Shown: positions 27,784 to 34,006 of the stretch, one piece after another
Layout of the letters: the number at the start of each line of letters is the position of its first letter
How positions within the stretch are numbered: the stretch's first letter is position 1
DNA from: Balamuthia mandrillaris
Lineage: Eukaryota > Discosea > Longamoebia > Balamuthiidae
Length of the DNA: 34,006 nt
Assembly (NCBI GenBank): GCA_031835245.1
Contig: JAVKOQ010000476.1
Coordinates: forward strand, 1-34,006
Reading direction: 5' to 3'
The notes under the pieces: model-generated
What the model saw: the letters and a program-made list of their open reading frames with translations, nothing else
What the model was told of the DNA's origin: nothing
The model's database searches: none
Translations under genes and position numbers: made by a program

Positions 27784-30027
27784 ATGGAAGAAGACTGTGT
27801 ACCATGTTTAAATCCCATTACACAACTGTGGGACTGTGCTTTTGATGGATGTGCTGCTTCATTTAAGCACAAGCGCTCTGGAGTGAAGCACTTCAAGCTC
27901 AAGCATAGTTCAAAGCCTATGCCCTGTTTCACTTGTGAGTATTGTAACTACTTTACTAAAACAAAAAGTAGTTTGGTTTCACACTTGAAGGGGAACAAAT
28001 GTGTTGCAAAAAGACAACAAACTTGGCATTTTGAAGATGCTAAGCAAGCTCTTCTAAACTGTTCAAGTTCTCGGACAGACTCTACAGATCCATTGAGACG
28101 AAATAGAATGAGAGCAGTGTCCATACCTTTGGTTTTGCAAGAACTCTTGAATGAGTACAAGACTTGGGAAGGACAACGTGTGGGGGATCAGTTTTGCTTA
28201 ACTCAACTAAAGCCTTCCACCATCTGAGGATACTTTTCACATATCAACAAGTATGTGGAATACATCACTGAACTGATTCAAGTCTCGGTCAGAAAAACAA
28301 CTTTTTCTTCTTCTTCCTCATCCTCAGTTACTTCATCTTCAGCTACTTCATCACCATCATCCTCTACTTCTACTACTACTGCTGCTCTAAAAAGGAAACA
28401 GCCAAGTGCTGGACATGGAGAAGTGGATTGGACCAATGAAACAACAATTCAACGGTACTTTCCCATGTTCTTTGAAATTGGATACTGTGTGGACTTTTTC
28501 AATGCTACATTCTTGATTTCCTGCCTAGCAAGAAGAAGAAGACAAGAAAGAAAGAAAGAAGAAGAAGAAAAAGAAGAAGAAGAAGAAGAAGAAGAAGCAG
28601 TCAAAGTACCTGTCAGTTTTGATACCATTAGGAATTATTGTTGGGCACTCAAACAATGGATTTGCTTTGGTTTATCTTGAACGGCACATCAGGACCCCAA
28701 TTTCAAACAAGTGAGGAAAAAGATGGTGGAGGAATTTTCGGTTTGGCTTACTCAAACAGCTTTGAATCATCAAGATGTAGCAAGACAAAACAAACTCCTG
28801 CGGAACAGTTTGGATTATCTTGTGGAACACAACAGATGGATTAGCTATACGGAATTGTTGGAGGTTCATGAAAGAATGGAAAAGGAAGTTTGGAAACCAC
28901 TGTTGGAAAAGGCTTTGTAAAAAGGTCACTTGACAAGGCATGAATGGCAAATGATGACGGTATTTGTTCAGTTGAAGTTTTGCATGTTCGAGGTTCCTTT
29001 GCGATCAGAGAACCTCTACAACATGGAAATCGGAAAGACCTTGCACTGGAAGAAGGAAACAAAGACTTACAAGGTTTTTTATCACCACTTCAAGTCAGCT
29101 AACCAAAACTTGCCACCGTATTCCCCAGAGCTTGGACCAGAGACTTCAGCTATAATGCATGTTTACCAGAAGGTTATTCGGCCATTATGAAGGATTCAAA
29201 GCCAGTTTTTCTTTTGCAACACAGTTGGTAAGCAACAAACTCGGCTAGGAACACGTATGTCCTTGTTCATGTACAAGTTTTGTGGAATCAATGGAATTAC
29301 CCCTGGAAAGATTTGAGCTGCTATTGCTACAGCAGCAAAGGAGATAGACCTTCCGGATAAATTGAGGCGAAAGCTTGCTCGTGCTATGCTTCATAGTTTT
29401 AATACACATGAGACGCACTACACCAAAGTTTCAGCCCAACAAGACCATATGACAGGCTGACAAATTGTGCAAAGAATCTGAAAAACACTTCAACAAGGAC
29501 TCAATGTATCAGCTTCAACTTGGGAGAGTGATGGAGAATTAGAAGAGGAGGAAGATTCAAGTTTGGAAGACATAGAGCAAAGTGACTCACAGGCACCAAC
29601 TTTTGAAGATTTGCTTGCAAACTAGTTACAACAATGTAGTGATGATGACCACCAAAAAGACACAGAAGGTGAAATGGAACAAGAGGAACAGGAAGATGAG
29701 GAAACAGAAGAACCAATTCCAAAAAGAAGACACAAAAGACTTAGAAGACTAGTAAAAGATAGAAGACTAGTAAAAGATAGTACAGACTCGTTGATGATAG
29801 AAGAAGAAGAAGAAGTACAAGAAAAAGAAAAAGAAGAAGGAAAACTGTTGGAAGTCATATTGGACCACAAATTCCAAGACAATGACACAGCTCCTACATT
29901 TCAAGTTAGATATCAAGGGGAAACACAACCTGTATGGATTTTGGAAACTCAACTACCAGATACAAGCAGAACTCGTGGTTTGCTTACACTTTATTGGGAA
30001 AGTTTGGAAGATCCTTTGCTAAAGTAA
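27784..30027 (+). mobile_element. Decayed zinc finger - tyrosine recombinase - chromodomain unit (Crypton-like?)
   Basis: One plus frame runs about 748 codons, broken roughly eight times by stops and never by a frame change. Parts in order: a C2H2 finger (CAFDGCAASFKHKR..), a C2HC finger (CEYCNYF..), a Ser- and then Glu-rich linker, a YR core with an Arg-containing PLRSENLYNMEIG block and LARAMLHSFNTHETHYTKV near the presumed catalytic Tyr, an acidic linker with a basic patch (RRHKRLRRL), and a C-terminal chromodomain (ILDHKFQ..FQVRYQGE..VWILETQLP). YR plus zinc fingers fits Crypton-type DNA transposons. A DIRS-type origin is not excluded, but no reverse transcriptase is seen. A related copy lies at 30977-31908. 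Confidence 0.6.
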
Positions 30028-30976
30028 TTGTTTTTATTTTGAAGTTGTTTTAATTGTTGTTTGTTCTTTCAAGGTTATTTTTTATGTTGTGGAACATTTT
30101 TTTCCCCTTGTTTATAAAAACATCTTTTAAAACATCATAAATACTTAAGTTACTGCACTTGACTCAGTGCATCCAACTCAGTACACTCCTATATAATCCA
30201 CTATACTCAATGTAGTCTCTTTTTTGTTTTTATTTTATACTGCTGTCAAGATCTAGGTTAGGGTTAAGGAATCGGCCTTGTTTTAAGGCTACCCTTTGCC
30301 GGACAGGTATAAGGTGTATCCTAAACATAAATACATCCAAAGGAAGAGTAATACTTAAAGTATTTGCCACAACAAACAGTTTTGTGTTTTATTAAGATGT
30401 AACAAAGTTATTGAGGTGCGAAAATATGGAACCAAAGGAACCTCCTTGGTTCCCTGGTTCCATAGCAAAAATTTCAGACTTAGAAAAAATTTCAACATTC
30501 TCTAAGTCAAAATGATTGAAAAAAGGGAAAATTAATGTTTATTAATTAAAAAAAGGAATACAATGCTTTTGTTTGAAAAAATAAAAAAGATTCTTGTAGA
30601 ACTCAACATGTTCTATCCAATGAGCTTATTTACAAAAAGTAAAAATGATTTATAACAGAGTAATTAATTATATACATACTTTTGTATTTTAAAAAATAAT
30701 AGAAAATATTGATAAAACTGATTAACAAACAAATAAAAGGATTGATAGATAGATAAATAATGAATAAATTATTGTTTAAAAGGTGTTTCATTAATATTGA
30801 ATGAATGAATATACAAGGAAAAAAAATGTTTCACAACAACATAAAAAAACAAAACCTTGCAAAAACAAACAATAATTAAATCAGAACAACAACTTAAAAA
30901 CAAAATATAAATTCTCCCTTCTTTCCTGAACAATCATTGTTGTAGATACAGCTACAATCATTACTATAATGAAAGA
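30028..30976. other. AT-rich spacer between two recombinase units
   Basis: No gene is seen. A telomere-like GGTTAGGGTTAAGG lies at 30256-30269. An inverted pair around CCTTGGTTCCCTGGTTCC occurs near 30436-30475. A segment at about 30575-30650 resembles 26860-26925, so both may be edges of one repeat family. Confidence 0.35.
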
Positions 30977-31908
30977 TTAAAATAATAATGGATCCTTTAA
31001 ATTATTCCAATACTTTATAATCAAGCTCTGAGGTAATTCTTTTTCTTGATTCCAAATAGGATGATTTGCTCCTTTCCATTTAACTTGATATAAAACAACT
31101 TTGCTATCCAACTTATCATCATCACCAATTATTTGTTCCCATTTATGATCTAATATTTCTTCTACTACATCAATTATCTCTGTTGTCATTATTGCTTCAT
31201 TTTCATTTTCATCCAATAATAAGTTTGTCTCAAAATATTTATCATCATCATCATCCATAAATGTAAGTCTTCTAAGTCTTTTATATCTTCTTTGTGAAAC
31301 TTGATCTGCTGCTATTGATTGAGGAAATAAGAATTTATATTAATAATTAAAAATAAAGAAAATAATTAGAAAAAGAAAGTACCTTTGTCTTCTTCATTTT
31401 CTTCAAATTGCTGTTGTAACTCTTGAAGTACATCAGATTCTTCTTGTGTTTCTTTTTGTTTTTCATCATTATCATTATCATCATCATCAATCTCACTACT
31501 ATCTTCCAAAAATAATGAAACTATATCATCATAAGTAGATTGCCATTCTTCTTCTTCTTCTTCTTCTTCTTCTTCTTCTTCTCCATCATCCTTAATATCA
31601 TCTTCTATTTCTTTTTCTTTTTCTTCTTCTTCTTCTTCTTCTTCATGATTACACCACCAATTTGGATCTTTTATCTTCAAGTTTTGTTGAATAACAAGTC
31701 GCATACGATTCACAATTTTTCTACCTAACTGATGATCCTTTTGAGCTGATACTTTGGTATAATGTGTATTATGAGTATTAAAACTATGAAGCATAGCTCG
31801 AGCTAACTTGACTCTGACTTCTTCTGGAACTGAAAGATCTCTAGCAGTCAGGGTTAGGGTTAGGGGCGGGTACTCAGAACCTACGGCATTCAACTCCCCA
31901 TGGTCCAT
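30977..31908 (-). CDS. 5'-truncated tyrosine recombinase-chromodomain copy
   Basis: Two exons, from about 31908 to 31383 and 31311-30977, join in phase 1 across an intron with GTAC..ATAG ends. The protein carries VKLARAMLHSFNTHNTHYTK (the box near the catalytic Tyr, close to the plus-strand unit), a very acidic linker encoded by GAA/GAT repeats, a basic patch RRYKRLRRL, and a clear chromodomain (VVEEILDHKWE, VLYQVKWKGANHPIWNQEKE). No stop interrupts it. The N-terminal fingers and most of the YR are absent: similarity to the plus copy ends near a telomere-like repeat at 31850-31866. The ATG at 31908 lies in flanking sequence, so this is probably a broken copy rather than a gene with its own start. 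Confidence 0.6.
31850..31866 (+). repeat. Telomere-like TTAGGG repeat
   Basis: AGGGTTAGGGTTAGGGG, two and a half TTAGGG units, at the truncated 5' edge of the minus-strand YR-chromodomain copy. Confidence 0.6.
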
Positions 31909-31997
31909 TCTATAAAACTCTAAGTCTATAAGTCTAACGGATAAAGTGGGTCAAAGTAGCAATTTTTTCAATTTTCGTATAGAAATACCTATATAAT

Positions 31998-33153
31998 CTA
32001 ACAAGATATAATCATAATATCATCATCATCTTCATCATCATTCTCCTCTGTCTCTTCCTCTTCATCCAAGATGGATATAACTGTAGTGGTAGTAAAAGTA
32101 GGAGATGATGATGGGGAGGAAGTGTTGTCATTATCATCATCATCATCCGATTTGTCAAAGTCCTCATCATGGGCCACCAAGTATTTGGCCTTCAAAGCAT
32201 CCAGATTGTTGGAGAATTCTGTGAGGAGATTGCGCCATTTATCATAGCAATCATTGTTGGTTCGACGTTGGGTAGGCAAGTGTTTGGCAATCTCCAACCA
32301 AGACCATCCATCACGCAAGCGCCAAGTGACAAGTCTACGGATTTCTGGTGCCTGCCAAGCGATCCGTTGCCGATGGCCATTCTTCCGATATTTGAGTCGA
32401 TTGGATAACAATTGTTGTCGCTGAAGCGCTCTGCGAACTCGTTGTCGTCGTGGTGTTTGTTTTTTTGAGTCAGGACTCTTGTCATCATCATCATCATCGA
32501 GAGAAGCAAGGGAGGAGGATGATTGCTCTTGACGAGGGGTGAGGAATGCTTTGTGAATGGGTGATCCGTTGACCAACTTGGGAAGTACAGGAGCTACAAA
32601 CTCATCCACCAGCTCATTCAAGCCACTGAAAAAGCTTTGCAGAATGCCAGAGATGTGTTGACGGCACAGCTGGCGATGAATATTGGGCCAACGAAGAGGA
32701 GATTTGTTTTTGGCCTCATAGGTGGCTGCAGCTTCAGCTAGCACATCCTTATCAAACTCATCTGGATGATTTTCTACCCAAGCGGTACAACATTCAAGCC
32801 ACAAGGAGCGATAAAATCGTATTTGTTGATCTTTGGTTGGCAAATCTGTTCGTTTCATGAACCACCTAAAGAAGCAGTGTAAAAGAAGAAGAAGAAAGAA
32901 AGAGAAAGTGAGAGAAAGAAAGAGGAAAAGAAAGAAAAAGGGAAAAGAGACAAAAAACAAAGTGTGAGTGAATGTTAAAAGAAGAACAAATGAACTAAGA
33001 CCAATTATAACAATTATTGTTTAGACTATGAATGTTGCTGCTGCCACAATAAACCTGTGCGTTCTAGCTGAGCGCTAGGTCTAAGGGTGCATTTTTGAAT
33101 GCAAGCAAGCAAACAAACAAGCTAAAAACTGACTGGATAGATAAATAGATAAA

Positions 33154-33189
<36 letters not shown>

Positions 33190-34006
33190 TGGTGATGGTG
33201 GTGGATACTATGCAAACAAAACAAACAAACAAACACAAACAAACAAACCGTTGGCGAACAGCATGAATAAAACTCTGATAGTTGGTATCTGCAGACCAGT
33301 TGGATTGTTGCAAAGCATCTGGGGATAGATTGTGAAATGCTTCTTTGGTAACTAGCTCTGGAGCAATAACTGTATGTATGCAAGGGAGTGAGAATGAAAA
33401 GAACCAAAAAGAGAGCAAGTCAGTCCATCAAGTGATAGTGGTGGTGGTGGTGGTGATGGTGGTGGTGGTGGTGGTTTATTGACGCTGGTCAGGCAGCCAG
33501 CCCAGCCAAAGAAAAAACAAAAGAAAAAACAAAAATCAGATGAGCAGTAACGAACCGCAATGTCGAGGAGGATGATAATCAGCAGTGGTAGTTGCAACAG
33601 AGGATGAAGATGATGAAGAAGAAGAAGAAGAAGAAGAATGAGGATGAGTGGTGGTAACATTGCTGACCAAGCGATTGGCCACAATAGCACGTTTTAATGT
33701 ATCCTTGACGTAGACTTGCTGAGATCTACCATGAGGTACCCAACCTGCGATAAGGGCAGTAGTATCCAGACATTGTTCTCACTATGACCTTCCTGCAGTC
33801 CCTCCAAAATCAAGGCAGTGCAAAGGAAGCCAGCATGCAAGGAGTGAAAGGAAAACAATCCTTCAGGATAACCAGCCCGAACAGCCCGATCTTGCAACTT
33901 GGCATTTAAAGTATCGCGTGACCATCCCCATAATGATGTTTGTTTTTGTTTGTCTGTCAAGCGCCAGTTGTGAAACTCGCGCAAATCCAAACCATGCTTG
34001 CATATG
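31998..34006 (-). CDS. Tyrosine recombinase with C-terminal Myb/SANT domain (partial)
   Basis: The gene enters from the right edge. Exons: 34006-33556, 33369-33249, 32865-31998; phases 1 and 2 join at the two introns. The first exon has the YR C-terminal core: FSFHSLHAGFLCTAL (an H-x-x-H version of HxxR) and, in a neighbouring frame, WVPHGRSQQVYVKD with the presumed catalytic Tyr. The frame change near 33760 may be a short 38-base intron (phase fits) or an indel. A Ser run and the VIAPELVTKEAFHNL segment follow. The last exon has a helical domain (LWLECCTAWVENHPDEFDKD), a basic stretch, a Myb/SANT domain (WQAPEIRRLVTWRLRDGWSW to CYDKWRNLL), and an acidic Asp-rich end. The first catalytic Arg is outside the window. 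Distinct from the chromodomain units. Confidence 0.6.
33154..33189 (+). repeat. GATA microsatellite in the recombinase-gene intron
   Basis: A run of GATA units, pure from 33158. It lies inside the intron 32866-33248. The neighbouring intron (33370-33555) carries a GTG/GGT run at about 33434-33474. Confidence 0.9.

Noticed and set aside
1-34006. tRNA, rRNA and spliceosomal RNA genes.
   Set aside because: I scanned for tRNA box-like motifs and snRNA starts and saw no convincing match; a covariance-model search would be decisive.

Overview
The window is nuclear DNA of a unicellular eukaryote. Genes carry short spliceosomal introns (about 55-180 bases) with GT..AG ends and pyrimidine-rich acceptors. 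They are closely packed on both strands and include a DNA ligase I, a trehalose-phosphate synthase and a receptor tyrosine kinase with DUF11-like ectodomain repeats. That mixture suits a free-living amoeboid protist, either Amoebozoa (Acanthamoeba/Balamuthia-like) or a unicellular holozoan. The sequence alone does not decide between them.

Housekeeping part, about 1-12.6 kb. A 5' fragment of trehalose-6-phosphate synthase (minus) diverges from a complete 14-exon DNA ligase I (plus). Next come a rhodanese/Cdc25-like phosphatase and a small, probably mitochondrial protein (both minus), an intronless secreted DUF4397-like protein (plus), a TMEM64/TVP38 membrane protein and a GT92-type glycosyltransferase (both minus), and an F-box protein fused to a P-loop GTPase-like domain (plus). 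I followed reading phase across every junction of the spliced genes; only the PQQ gene shows an unexplained frame change.

Mixed part, about 12.6-22.9 kb. A relic zone (dispersed repeat fragments, an integrase-like scrap, a DUF4336-like scrap, a His-rich minisatellite) surrounds a trichohyalin-like coiled-coil gene. It is followed by a PQQ beta-propeller gene (minus) and an 11-exon receptor tyrosine kinase (plus). The last two lie between two copies of one solo LTR in inverted orientation.

Mobile part, about 22.9-34 kb. This stretch is AT-rich and microsatellite-rich. It holds a young gag-only LTR element (24148-26146). It also holds three different tyrosine-recombinase (YR) coding units: a decayed zinc finger-YR-chromodomain unit on plus, a 5'-truncated but open YR-chromodomain copy on minus, and a spliced YR gene with a C-terminal Myb/SANT domain on minus. 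Recombinases joined to chromatin- or DNA-reading modules are the most unusual content here. The element changes look like CpG transitions, which suggests cytosine methylation of mobile DNA in this organism.
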